From the NCBI GenBank assembly GCA_937921525.1, contig CAKZUM010000221.1, forward strand, positions 25,038 to 89,037: 64,000 nucleotides of DNA, read 5' to 3'. This DNA is from an uncultured Saprospiraceae bacterium. GTDB taxonomy: Bacteria > Bacteroidota > Bacteroidia > Chitinophagales > Saprospiraceae. The notes beneath the pieces are model-generated. The model did no database searches and was not told the origin of the DNA. It saw only the letters and a program-made list of their open reading frames with translations. Of this stretch, positions 9,696-18,196 are shown in pieces (positions within the stretch are counted from its first letter, which is position 1; each line of letters starts with the position of its first letter). A program made the translations under genes and the position numbers.

Positions 9696-9828
9696 CAGTA
9701 TCTTATTGAATAAGTAGGGTCTCCAACAATGTAAGCAAAAATGGTCAAGTGGCTAGAGGAACGAAAAGTAACACATATTACAACGGCATCCTCATCAATC
9801 ATTTAAAATTTTTACTAAATGGAATAGC

Positions 9829-10005
9829 TACAGTTCCAAGTAGTCTATATTCTTTAATCGAAAACTCCCGGATTGAAGTTCCTCCATTTCTAAATCCGTA
9901 AACAAGTCTATTTTTTGGTTAGTTTTTCGTTCGCTCGAGCTAGTCCTTTCCTGAAAATTAGTGAGTACTTTCCCAATAGCGTATTCCTTTTTGGATTCTA
10001 GTAGC
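9829..10005 (-). pseudogene. Gene remnant, minus strand, about 58 codons
   Basis: An open, coding-like frame (KKEYAIGKVLTNFQE ... KIDLFTDLEMEELQSGSF ... NIDYLEL, stop at 9829-9831) without a suitable start codon and bounded upstream by a stop. It reads as the C-terminal end of a lost gene. The rest of 9696-10089 holds nothing recognisable. Confidence 0.35.
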
Positions 10006-10089
10006 TAAATTTAAGGCGGTGTGCTGATGTAATTATAATGGTAAATCAGCCATCATTTAGTAAGGGAGTCTTCGCAATACCATTTCTGC

Positions 10090-10395
10090 CTACCCCACAA
10101 TCTCCAAATAAGCCTCCTCCGTCAAATCCCCCCATCGAGGCGTATGCAACCGACCCCTCGTTTCCGAATACCAAATCTCCGAATAAGAATCCATATTATG
10201 CGGCCCAACCCCAGCACCCGCCTTCCGAATATATCGCTCAAAGAACCGGATCTCATTGGCCAGCTGCTCCGAGGCATTGGTCACGGAGGTCCCAATATCC
10301 GTATCTATGAAGGTGATATAGGACATTTGTTGCCCGTTTCTAATTTCTACGATACAAGTGCTAGGGTGGTGCCTAGACCCAAGAAGTGGTGTTCA
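10090..10395 (-). pseudogene. Truncated gene fragment (78-residue ORF from an internal ATG)
   Basis: The minus-strand frame from an ATG at 10326 gives 78 residues (MSYITFIDTDIGTSVTNASE ... RWGDLTEEAYLEIVG). The frame stays open and equally protein-like upstream of that ATG to about 10395 (TPLLGSRHHPSTCIVEIRN), where it meets a stop. The ATG is therefore probably internal and the gene has lost its 5' part. The family is unknown. It points the same way as the next two minus-strand pieces, so all may come from one decayed cassette. Confidence 0.45.
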
Positions 10396-10533
10396 AAAGA
10401 TTGAATTTTCATAAGCTTGTTGTTTGGTAGGTGAGAAAAGCAATGGGTATAATAAATGTAGGATTTATTATTGGAGATACCAAAAATAGAGTGCTATAAT
10501 ATGGATGCTATTCATCTGAATTTCATACAGGAG

Positions 10534-10983
10534 TTATATAAAAAGGCAACACGCAGACAAGAAATCCAGTTTCCGTTTCTTCCGAACCGCTGCTTCTGTT
10601 AATCGAGTACAGAGTATCAAGTTCCCTTGGAATAAGATCGGTGGATAATCTCGATACGTTACCCGCCATGGTGTACCAGTTTCAGGGGTCGAGCGAACAG
10701 CACCTTCTATTATATCCAAAAAACCTTGTTCTTCTCGATATAGAAAATCTTCTTTAATAACAATCGTGTCATTGGGATTGCTACTAAATGTAAGGTATAA
10801 ACCATAGGGCTGTATTAAATTATTCAGTGTAACAGAGAATCCCACCTTTTCATAAAAGTCAATGGTCATTTTATTTTTCGTAAACAGTTCCTCATTCTTC
10901 GGCAAATGAAACTGCGTAATAATGGCAGGAGTCGAGCGACTTAGACGCTCAGGTAAAGTATCATATAAAACTTGCTTATCCAT
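10534..10983 (-). CDS. Hypothetical 149-residue protein
   Basis: Not recognised. A soluble protein with alternating strands (FSVTLNNLIQPYGLYLTFSS; TPWRVTYRDYPPILFQGN) and no signal peptide. The C-terminal tail RKKRKLDFLSACCLFI differs in character from the rest and may be read in a shifted frame after damage. It lies within a region rich in gene fragments. Confidence 0.5.
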   Translation of the reverse strand: MDKQVLYDTLPERLSRSTPAIITQFHLPKNEELFTKNKMTIDFYEKVGFSVTLNNLIQPYGLYLTFSSNPNDTIVIKEDFLYREEQGFLDIIEGAVRSTPETGTPWRVTYRDYPPILFQGNLILCTRLTEAAVRKKRKLDFLSACCLFI

Positions 10984-11067
10984 TAGTGTTATGTGTTGGT
11001 AGAAATAGAATCAAAAATACTTGTCTTTTATGCTCGATGCAAAGTACTAATTCCTCCATACTGAAAA

Positions 11068-11202
11068 TTAAAAATAGGATGAAATTGACCTTTTGGGCGG
11101 TATATTGATGGAGTAGGGGGGAGTTACTCGATACCTGTCCAAAATCCCCACCTTAGAAACAAATCGTTGCAAAAAAGCCTCTAATTCTTCGTTTTCTGCC
11201 AT
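11068..11202 (-). pseudogene. Short ORF, possibly frameshifted at a run of six G
   Basis: A minus-strand ORF of 44 residues (MAENEELEAFLQRFVSKVGI) runs into a stretch of six G on the plus strand (11116-11121). Removing one G in thought moves the frame into a more protein-like continuation (YRPKGQFHPIFNFQYGGIS) that reads through to about 11028. This suggests a small gene broken by slippage. The rest of 11203-11609 contains further weak coding-like fragments and no clear gene. Confidence 0.3.
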
Positions 11203-11609
11203 TTTGACTCTCGAAAACAGCTTTTTGGCTCAAAATTTCACTTTTTTGATGATATGAAAATGGTCACAGAATGGACTAGTAACCGAGTCGATGGTGTATA
11301 TTTCAATCAACAATTTGCACACGTTGTTAAAACCCAGCTTTTGGGTAGGGTAGTGCGGAACAAAGGGGTCAAATTGACCACATTGCCTTGATTTTAGAAT
11401 CTGGAAGGTGGTTACAGGATGCATGTAAAAAGAAGGTAGAGTCAGTTCATTTGGTAGGAGCTGCTAGTGTCTTGGCAACTAAGTCTGTAAAATCCGCCAG
11501 AACTTTAACACTTGAAAAGGTAGTTACATAATATATGTAATCCGTAGTCACTACCGCAGTTAATAAAATTTCCCCGTAGCCAGTAAATGGTATCTATTAT
11601 ATTTGCCCT

Positions 11610-11855
11610 ATGGATATAACAAAGACCTTAACCCAAATATCCAACTTTCGGACAAAGGCAATATTTGCCAATAACCAAGAAATAGAAACCCAATTACAGA
11701 AGCTAATTCCTTTGGCCCTTGCGGTCTATGAACATCGAGCCTGTCCGAATAGTGACGAGTACCAGGAGAAAAGGAAATTGTTTTATGAGGCATTGGAAGA
11801 GTTGCCGAAGGGGTGGCGACCGTTTACTCTTCCTGCGGATACGGGACTGGAGTAG
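11610..11855 (+). CDS. Small 81-residue hypothetical protein
   Basis: A small, mostly helical soluble protein (MDITKTLTQISNF, then EYQEKRKLFYEALEELPKGW). It is not a recognised family. Support comes from a decayed second copy of its C-terminal end at 14161-14248, which keeps a similar reading frame (tyr-gln-lys ... lys-ala-trp-arg-pro). The two copies flank a minus-strand gene pair. The real gene probably starts at the ATG at 11610. Confidence 0.55.
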   Translation: MDITKTLTQISNFRTKAIFANNQEIETQLQKLIPLALAVYEHRACPNSDEYQEKRKLFYEALEELPKGWRPFTLPADTGLE

Positions 11856-11910
11856 CAGGGGAAAATGGCTATTGGTTTACATTCTCGTAGGAATGAACAA
11901 AAATATCTTA
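11755..11910 (+). repeat. Duplicated segment, copy 1 (3' end of the 81-residue gene)
   Basis: This segment and 14161-14333 share the gene's 3' end (for example GGCGACCG and CTTCCTG at matching places) and the downstream words GGCAAATGGC/GGAAAATGGC and AGGAATGAACAAAAATAT/AGGAATGAGCAAAAATAT. The pair flanks the minus-strand cassette at 11908-14115. Confidence 0.6.
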
Positions 11911-13383
11911 TTTTATTTCTTGATGATTATTGATTCCCAATAGAATACTTTGGTTGTTTGATTTGTTGATATTATTAACAGTCAGGTTAATTACATTTCT
12001 AGCATTTATAGAAGGCTGATTATTCACATTGATGCTCTGAAGTATTTTATTTATCTCTGCTTCAGATATTTTCCCCAGAGGTAATCTAGAAGTTAGTTTT
12101 AGGAAAATAGAAGCTATATCAATCAACGTATCTGTAGCCTTAAGTATTTTATCGGGCAGCGTAGAATTTGTTACAGATTGTTGTTGATTTTTAATTAGAT
12201 TCCAAAATCTAGGCTCAGTACTATTGATTAAACCCTCAAATATCTCTCTGGATATGTCATCGTTCGAAAAATAGAAAAACGTTATTTGCGTAGGAGTCCG
12301 CTCATAAATTTGAATGCCAAAATTCATATGATTTTCACCACTAAAATATCTAGAAAATACTTCTGTTAATTCTAAAAGTAGCTCTTGATTTTCATCCGTT
12401 AATAGAATAGTTTTCATTTCGCTAGATACTCTATATTTAAGAACTCCTGATCCAAAAACGACTTTCTCTTTTTTTTCTAACGACTCTAACAAGTCTCTAC
12501 TAGGTTTACTTAAGTTAAAGTAATTTATATTTTCTAATATGACAACACCTTGAATCTTCTCCTCATCTAATAATATTTCCGATACGTTATTAAAAAGCTT
12601 TTCTTTAGGATAAGAAGAGTTTATTTGGAAATTATCTTTAATTTCAGAATTAGTTAATGAGAATCTATTATATGTTTTAAAATCGCTAATTCTGGATTGC
12701 TTGTTAAATATTAGCTTTGTAAATCTCACTTCTTGCTCTGAGTGATTATCTAGTATATCTACTAATGATTTGAATTCACATTTTTCAATATTTAATCCTG
12801 TATGTTCTAATTCAGCAGAAAATTCACAATCATTGATGGAGGTAAACCCTTCAAAAATAGAATTATTAATATCTGTATAGCCGTTAGATTTACTTTTATT
12901 AAAAATAAATTGATTTCTAAATTTACAGTTTTCAATGTACAAGTGGTCATATTCTATTTCATTAAGGGCTAAGCTTTCAAATTCGCAATCTGCAAAGCGG
13001 ATAGGTCCACCAAATTTACTGCCATTAAAATTTACATATTCTCCGAAAATAATATTACTAAAAGTAAAATAATTAATTTTGGAATTTCTAAAATCAACAT
13101 ATCCATCTAATTCAAGATTCTTAAAGATAGAAAGAGAACCGTCATGAGGTACTAATATAAATTCTGCAAAACTGAAATGTGGAGTTTTACTTTGAGTATA
13201 AGCATCTTTAATTATCTTTTCACAGAATTCTTTGAAATGAGCAATTATGCCATTTGCTACTTTAAATTCATAATCCTCACTATGAAATATACACTTTCCA
13301 TCTTTATCATGGATAACTTCTTCTACAGTAATAGAACAAGTTAGCGAACTTAATTCTCTTGTAAGATATTGATAGTTGCACAT
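11908..13383 (-). CDS. Pentapeptide-repeat-like protein with an Asn-rich C-terminal tail
   Basis: A 491-residue protein. Residues about 75-200 have a degenerate pentapeptide-repeat rhythm with Phe/Leu every five residues (VNFNGSKFGGPIRFADCEFE; FIFNKSKSNGYTDINNSIFE), predicting a right-handed quadrilateral beta helix. The middle part is unassigned. The last 40 residues are very Asn-rich (NINVNNQPSINARNVINLTV). There is no signal peptide. Its start directly abuts the stop of the membrane protein at 13384, so the two form one transcription unit. Function unknown. Confidence 0.75.
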   Translation of the reverse strand: MCNYQYLTRELSSLTCSITVEEVIHDKDGKCIFHSEDYEFKVANGIIAHFKEFCEKIIKDAYTQSKTPHFSFAEFILVPHDGSLSIFKNLELDGYVDFRNSKINYFTFSNIIFGEYVNFNGSKFGGPIRFADCEFESLALNEIEYDHLYIENCKFRNQFIFNKSKSNGYTDINNSIFEGFTSINDCEFSAELEHTGLNIEKCEFKSLVDILDNHSEQEVRFTKLIFNKQSRISDFKTYNRFSLTNSEIKDNFQINSSYPKEKLFNNVSEILLDEEKIQGVVILENINYFNLSKPSRDLLESLEKKEKVVFGSGVLKYRVSSEMKTILLTDENQELLLELTEVFSRYFSGENHMNFGIQIYERTPTQITFFYFSNDDISREIFEGLINSTEPRFWNLIKNQQQSVTNSTLPDKILKATDTLIDIASIFLKLTSRLPLGKISEAEINKILQSINVNNQPSINARNVINLTVNNINKSNNQSILLGINNHQEIK

Positions 13384-14043
13384 TTAGGAAAGTATTTCTT
13401 CACCTTGTTGGTTAATAAGTAAATCTTTTTGAAAAGTATCGCCTCTATGGTTTTCATAACTTAAGCGAATAAGAAAATCTCTTATTTCTTCTGGGTATTT
13501 TTGTTCACGGTATTTCTTCATTTGGTAACCTGATAGTGTTTTGTTGATTATAAATTTTCCGTTTACAGTAAATGATTTTCCCGCATCAATCGTTCCTAAT
13601 TTCCCTGACTTAGATATAGAATTAAATTTTGATCCATTCGGAAAGATTAATTTACAGTTGTAGGCATATTCTTTAGATTCATTCTTTATCTTAATTTCGT
13701 AGTTCCAGCTAAACTCTTTTTCACCTGTCCCCCCAACTTGAAATTTGTAAGAAATAGGTTTTGATGCTGCTCCAAGTGTTCGTAAGGTTATAGTTAATTT
13801 AGGATCACCTATATTATTATGGACTGTAAGGTTACCTGTATTTTGTATATTTCCTTTACCTCCGATTATTGTCTGTTTAGTTGCTGCTGCTGTGTTGTCA
13901 ATAACTTGTGTGTTACCTTTACCACTGATTATTGTTTGCTTATGCTTGCTTTTTCTCTTAATAAAAAAATTAATAATAAGGGTGATTATCAACACACCAA
14001 TTCCTGAGAAAATCCATTCTTTATTTGTTAAAATCCATTCCAT
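13384..14043 (-). CDS. Single-pass membrane protein with a repeated GKGN-x-Q motif
   Basis: A 219-residue protein if started at the ATG at 14043; an in-frame ATG at 14115 would add 24 polar residues before the membrane helix and is less likely. One transmembrane helix (WIFSGIGVLIITLIINFFI) is followed by a basic stretch (KRKSKHK) and two copies of a polar motif (QTIISGKGNTQ and QTIIGGKGNIQ), ending NTGNLTVHNN. The C-terminal domain is beta-rich. Pairing with the adjacent pentapeptide-like gene suggests a membrane-linked complex. Not a named family. Confidence 0.72.
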   Translation of the reverse strand: MEWILTNKEWIFSGIGVLIITLIINFFIKRKSKHKQTIISGKGNTQVIDNTAAATKQTIIGGKGNIQNTGNLTVHNNIGDPKLTITLRTLGAASKPISYKFQVGGTGEKEFSWNYEIKIKNESKEYAYNCKLIFPNGSKFNSISKSGKLGTIDAGKSFTVNGKFIINKTLSGYQMKKYREQKYPEEIRDFLIRLSYENHRGDTFQKDLLINQQGEEILS

Positions 14044-14160
14044 TCTATAGGCTTTAAAAGTTGATTGTTTTGGGTTAGCTTCACTAAAATGTATTTCTAA
14101 GCTTCTAATATACACAAAATCTGATAATGTAGTTTATCTAGTTAGATTTATCACTAATAG

Positions 14161-14333
14161 TAACGTGTACCAGAAGCATAGGAAAACGTTCTATGAAGTA
14201 TTGGAGCAGTTGCTGAAGGCCTGGCGACCGATTACGCTTCCTGTGTAGAGGCTAGGGGAGTAGATAGGGCAAATGGCCTATATGACAAGTTGTTTCCTAT
14301 TTCACTTTTTGATAGGAATGAGCAAAAATATAG
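14161..14333 (+). pseudogene. Decayed copy of the 81-residue gene's 3' end (repeat copy 2)
   Basis: Frame 14166-14248 reads YQKHRKTFYEVLEQLLKAWR then PITLPV and stop, clearly related to EYQEKRKLFYEALEELPKGW then RPFTLPAD of the gene at 11610. No start is present. The similarity runs on downstream to AGGAATGAGCAAAAATAT. The rest of 14116-14568 holds no gene. Confidence 0.6.
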
Positions 14334-14568
14334 AGATGAGCTTTTAATTGGAAAGAGTGATTTTGCAAGACGTGCACACCCTACTTAACATAAGGCCAAT
14401 TATAGGAAAAATAATATTATGTGACTTAATTTAATGTGAAATTATGTTTTGTGGCGAGAGTAAACGGTATGTTTCTTTGATTAAAGATAAAAGGATTCTA
14501 CCAAACATTTTATACGTGATTTAATCAAGTTAAGTTGGGAGGTTATAAATCAATTTTTATTTAGAACA

Positions 14569-15273
14569 CTAAATACCACCAGCATTCACCCCAAACAAAT
14601 AGCCCACCAAAGCAGTTACCCCCATAGCAATTGTTCCCCAAAAAGTAATTCTTCCAACTGCCTTCCAAACGATGGAACCTCCTGCCTTAGCAGCTACGAC
14701 ACCTAGTATAATTAGAAACAAAGTTGCAAAGCAGTACTGATAGATCACCATATTCTTTAATGGTAAAAAGATCGAAACGAGAAATGGAAAAAACCCTCCA
14801 AAAGTAAAAGCGGCACCCGATGCCAAAGCAGCTTGCATCGGTTGAGCTTGAGTCAAGACACTAATACCCAATTCATCTCTAGCATGTGCCTCTAATGCAT
14901 TATATGCGGTTAACTGTTTGGCTACCTCTAGCGCAGTTGATTTATCCAATCCTCTTTGTTCATAAATATCAGCTAGCTCCAGTAATTCTATTTCTGGCGT
15001 TTCTTCTAATTCTAGTCTTTCTCTTTCTAAATCTGCTGTTTCAATATCTACCTGAGAGCTGACGGAAACATATTCCCCCGCTGCCATTGACAAAGCACCT
15101 GCTACCAATGCTGCTAAAGAGGCCAATACAATTGGATCTCTTAAATCGCTTGCTGCAGCTACTCCTATGGCAACACTTGCCGTAGATAAGATGCCATCAT
15201 TTGCGCCTAATACGGCTGCTCTGAGCCAATTGCTACGATTGATGTAATGATTTTCAGGTTGATTTTCAATCAT
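14569..15273 (-). CDS. VIT1/CCC1 family iron/manganese transporter
   Basis: A 234-residue membrane protein of the VIT1/CCC1 family, which moves Fe2+ or Mn2+ across membranes. The first helix carries the family signature (NWLRAAVLGANDGILSTAS), then a second helix with the Gly/Ala-rich MAAGEYVSVSSQ segment and a metal-binding cytosolic helix rich in Glu (DLERERLELEETPEIELLEL). Three more hydrophobic segments close the C-terminus. Length is normal. It is last on the minus strand of the metal-efflux block and may be co-transcribed, though a 91-base gap separates it from the psd-like gene. In the plant and yeast relatives the exporter detoxifies cytosolic iron; metal choice here is not known. Confidence 0.9.
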   Translation of the reverse strand: MIENQPENHYINRSNWLRAAVLGANDGILSTASVAIGVAAASDLRDPIVLASLAALVAGALSMAAGEYVSVSSQVDIETADLERERLELEETPEIELLELADIYEQRGLDKSTALEVAKQLTAYNALEAHARDELGISVLTQAQPMQAALASGAAFTFGGFFPFLVSIFLPLKNMVIYQYCFATLFLIILGVVAAKAGGSIVWKAVGRITFWGTIAMGVTALVGYLFGVNAGGI

Positions 15274-15364
15274 AGTTTAATGTTTTTTAAAACCAATGAA
15301 CAATCGATTCAATAGAAGCTATTGATAGAGTTATCCTCGAAAAATAAAATAGTTAGATAACGTA

Positions 15365-16006
15365 TTAATTGACTGGAACTTGTATGGTCGCAAGAATCGT
15401 TTCCCCATCCACTACCTTATCATCTGCTTTCACCGTCGGCTGAACTCCTTCGGGCAAAATTAACGCAACTTGACTCCCTAATTTTATCAAACCAATTACT
15501 TCACCTTGTTTGACTGTCTGGTTTGGTTCAACATAATCTTCAATCCGACGAGCCATTAAACCTGCTATCTGTACTACTTTATATTTTAGACCTGCTGGTG
15601 TTTTAAAGAATAAGGTATTGCGTTCATTCTCTACTCTAAACCCATAAGGATTTTTTTGAATCAAGGCATTGTTAAATTGCCCTGGGGTATATTCTTCACT
15701 TATCAATTGGCTACTGACGGGGGCACGTTGAAAATGTACATTGGTAATATCCATTTCGATCGCAATCAGCCAACCCGAATCTCCTATGTCTTTAGTTAAA
15801 ACTTGCACCGCACCTGCATCTTTATTCCAGCTTAATTTTTCTTTTTCCCAATGAGTCACCGCAACGACTTTACCATTTGCAGGACTAACAAACAATGATT
15901 CATTATTAGGAATATTTCGTTCGGGTTGTCGTAAAAACCAAACTTGATAATAGGCAATTGAAATAATTAGGAATAAGGCTAAGGCAAGAAGATTTTTTTT
16001 AATCAT
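15365..16006 (-). CDS. psd: Phosphatidylserine decarboxylase-like protein
   Basis: A 213-residue protein similar to short, archaeal-type PSD enzymes that convert phosphatidylserine to phosphatidylethanolamine. An N-terminal hydrophobic anchor (LLALALFLIISIAYY) precedes the domain, followed by VFVSPANGKV-like and TNVHFQRAP segments and NPYGFRVENERN. Near the C-terminus is LIKLGSQVALILP, the place of the autocatalytic G-S site that yields the pyruvoyl group, so self-cleavage residues appear present. No phosphatidylserine synthase gene lies nearby. Setting beside metal efflux genes is unusual. Annotated as PSD-like because substrate cannot be proved by eye. Confidence 0.78.
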   Translation of the reverse strand: MIKKNLLALALFLIISIAYYQVWFLRQPERNIPNNESLFVSPANGKVVAVTHWEKEKLSWNKDAGAVQVLTKDIGDSGWLIAIEMDITNVHFQRAPVSSQLISEEYTPGQFNNALIQKNPYGFRVENERNTLFFKTPAGLKYKVVQIAGLMARRIEDYVEPNQTVKQGEVIGLIKLGSQVALILPEGVQPTVKADDKVVDGETILATIQVPVN

Positions 16007-16083
16007 AGGTACAAATCTATCGTTTATTTTCTACCAAATTATTACATGCTGGTAATTCTTAATATGAACACGCTCTAATAATT

Positions 16084-16947
16084 CTAGCTGAATAGCTTTC
16101 TAAAAAAAGTAAGCATTCTAATTAAATACTTTTTTTCTCCTTCTGACTTAGGAATGCCATCAGGATAGGCAGGTTTATTGGCCACTAATAAATTCAACAA
16201 TTTTGGTTGCCTATTCCAATCACTTGCGTCTTGATATAATTGAGCAAACTCAGGTTCAATTAATACATCATCTAATATTTTCATCCCGAAAACACCCAAA
16301 TCATGCGATTGACCTAGTAGGTGTCTTTTATCCTCTGGTGACATAGGATAATTGGTCGGATAAAAATATTCAAATTGAGTGATTAAATTGACTGCGGTTC
16401 CTCTTGGGTTGGCAAATATTCTTCCTAATCGACCAAAGGCGAAATCTTTTCCTTCTACCATTGCCTGCGCAAATAACAGCCGATACAAAACAATATTGAT
16501 TAGGACTTGCTCCGAGTTATTTTCTTTTTTTGCTAAGGAAGGATATTTTAAATATCCATCTATAATACTTGAGTTGTGCGCTCGATACCAGGTGCTTTCA
16601 CTTGGTCTTTCAATAAAGTCAACCCAAAATTGGGAAGGAGACGGTAGCTCACTTTTGGGAATACCAAATTCTTTTGCTTTTGCTCCTAACTCTGAAAGAT
16701 AAATAAATCGTAAATTAACAGCATTCCACCATTCACTTCCTTTATTGGACGCATCAGAAGAGCGAATGACTCTGTCATTCTCCCATTTCATAAAGGCTAT
16801 TTCTGAATTTCCATATCCAAATTCTCCTCGGTCTGATGCGCCGAATTTTTTATAAAATTCTTCTCTAGACCTTAATCTGGCATCAGGGTCATCCTTTATT
16901 GTAGATACAAATTTCTTAACTTCTTTTTCTACCTTTTTAAGCGACAT
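16084..16947 (-). CDS. Conserved hypothetical protein (KWENDR / WWNAVN motifs)
   Basis: A 287-residue soluble protein. Recognisable blocks are GYGNSEIAFMKWENDR and GSEWWNAVNLRFIYL, then a helical C-terminus with GTAVNLITQFEYFYP. I recall similar blocks (SE-AFxxWE and WWRAVN) in widespread uncharacterised bacterial proteins, but can give no function. It lies only 19 bases from the adaptor gene's stop, so it is probably in the RND operon. No signal peptide, metal motif or catalytic motif is evident. Confidence 0.8.
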   Translation of the reverse strand: MSLKKVEKEVKKFVSTIKDDPDARLRSREEFYKKFGASDRGEFGYGNSEIAFMKWENDRVIRSSDASNKGSEWWNAVNLRFIYLSELGAKAKEFGIPKSELPSPSQFWVDFIERPSESTWYRAHNSSIIDGYLKYPSLAKKENNSEQVLINIVLYRLLFAQAMVEGKDFAFGRLGRIFANPRGTAVNLITQFEYFYPTNYPMSPEDKRHLLGQSHDLGVFGMKILDDVLIEPEFAQLYQDASDWNRQPKLLNLLVANKPAYPDGIPKSEGEKKYLIRMLTFFRKLFS

Positions 16948-16966
16948 ATTCTATGTTTTTATCCCC

Positions 16967-18139
16967 CTACTCTATTCCAATCAAATTAAAAGCACCTTCT
17001 ATCAAAATTTGTTCTTTCCCAGAAAAATCCTTACTATTTAAAATTTGGGCAAAGCCATTTTGTTTTTGACCTACGCTAACAGCCATTTTTTCAAAAAGAC
17101 TAGCTCCATCTTTTTTGCCTTTGCTTATTAAAACGTAATCTTGCTCCTCTTCCGAAACAATGGCTGATTCGGGTACGCCTTTAGTTGGATGGTCCTCGGT
17201 AACAATTTCAGCATCTATGAACATACCTGCTATTAAAGCTGCCTTGTCTTTTTTATTTTTTAGATGAGCATGTACTTGAATCACTCGTTTTTCAGCATCT
17301 ACCGTTTTCCCGACTAGATAAACTTCCGCTTGATAAGTAGCAGCATTGGCATTGGGTATTCTAAAAGTAACGGTTTGACCTTTCTTGATTTTTAAAATAT
17401 CTTTTTCAAAAACATTCAATTCTAAGTGTATATGGTCGGTGTTTAATATTCCAAGAGCTACATCTGTTGGATCTAAAAACATGCCTTTCATCGCATGGAT
17501 GTCAGTAATGTAACCGCTGGCAGGAGATTTTATAGAAATGGAAGAAACCAAGTTCTGCGCACTTATATTATCCGTTGAAATGTTTAGTAAAGATAATCGC
17601 TTTTTCATGCCTTCCATCTTGGTTAAAGTCACTCGATATTCAGATTCTGCTTTGAGGAATTTCTTTTGAGCAACAACGTTTTCATTGGCCAAGGTTTTTT
17701 GCCGTTCATAATCTGATTGCAAATAAGTGAGTCGCTCTTTTGCTTCTAAATAATCCTGTTGCATTTGTACAAATTCAGGATTTTCTAAAGTGAATAAAAC
17801 TTGTCCTTTTTTGACTCGCTCTCCTTGAACTAAATTGATATGAGTGACATAACCACCAGCATAGGCGCTTACTTTTGTATGATTCTTGGAAGGCACTTCT
17901 ACTATCCCATTTGCCTTTATTGTTGTTGGAAAATTATACTCCGCTAATTGCCCTAATTGCATTTTCGCCATTTCAAATTGACTTTGGGTCACCACTATTT
18001 CATCCGACATTTCGGCTTCAACCGCCGCAGCCATTTCATTAGCTCCAATTTCGATTGGCTTTGGCTGGGTATTAGAACAGTCAACTAAAAAGAAACTACC
18101 GAAGGATAAGAAGAGAACTGTTTTTATTATATTTTTCAT
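16967..18139 (-). CDS. RND efflux periplasmic adaptor (membrane fusion protein), lipoprotein
   Basis: A 390-residue adaptor that links the inner-membrane pump to the outer-membrane channel. The ATG at 18139 is preferred over one at 18157 because it places a clean lipoprotein signal (MKNIIKTVLFLSFGSFFLVD then Cys). Seen next: a barrel-sandwich/lipoyl half (YAGGYVTHINLVQGERVKKG), a long hairpin helix (MQQDYLEAKERLTYLQSDYE), the second lipoyl half (IKSPASGYITDIHAMKGMF) and a beta-barrel region. It follows the pump gene by 57 bases in the same direction. The family is HlyD/CusB-like; the metal is not shown by this protein. Confidence 0.92.
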   Translation of the reverse strand: MKNIIKTVLFLSFGSFFLVDCSNTQPKPIEIGANEMAAAVEAEMSDEIVVTQSQFEMAKMQLGQLAEYNFPTTIKANGIVEVPSKNHTKVSAYAGGYVTHINLVQGERVKKGQVLFTLENPEFVQMQQDYLEAKERLTYLQSDYERQKTLANENVVAQKKFLKAESEYRVTLTKMEGMKKRLSLLNISTDNISAQNLVSSISIKSPASGYITDIHAMKGMFLDPTDVALGILNTDHIHLELNVFEKDILKIKKGQTVTFRIPNANAATYQAEVYLVGKTVDAEKRVIQVHAHLKNKKDKAALIAGMFIDAEIVTEDHPTKGVPESAIVSEEEQDYVLISKGKKDGASLFEKMAVSVGQKQNGFAQILNSKDFSGKEQILIEGAFNLIGIE

Positions 18140-18196
18140 GATAATTGTACTTAGCATATTACTATATAGAGAAATGCTTGCTTAGTTAAAAGGGTA

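Noticed and set aside
10038..10404. Plus-strand Pro-rich ORFs
   Set aside because: They are antisense to a coding-like minus-strand fragment at 10090-10395.
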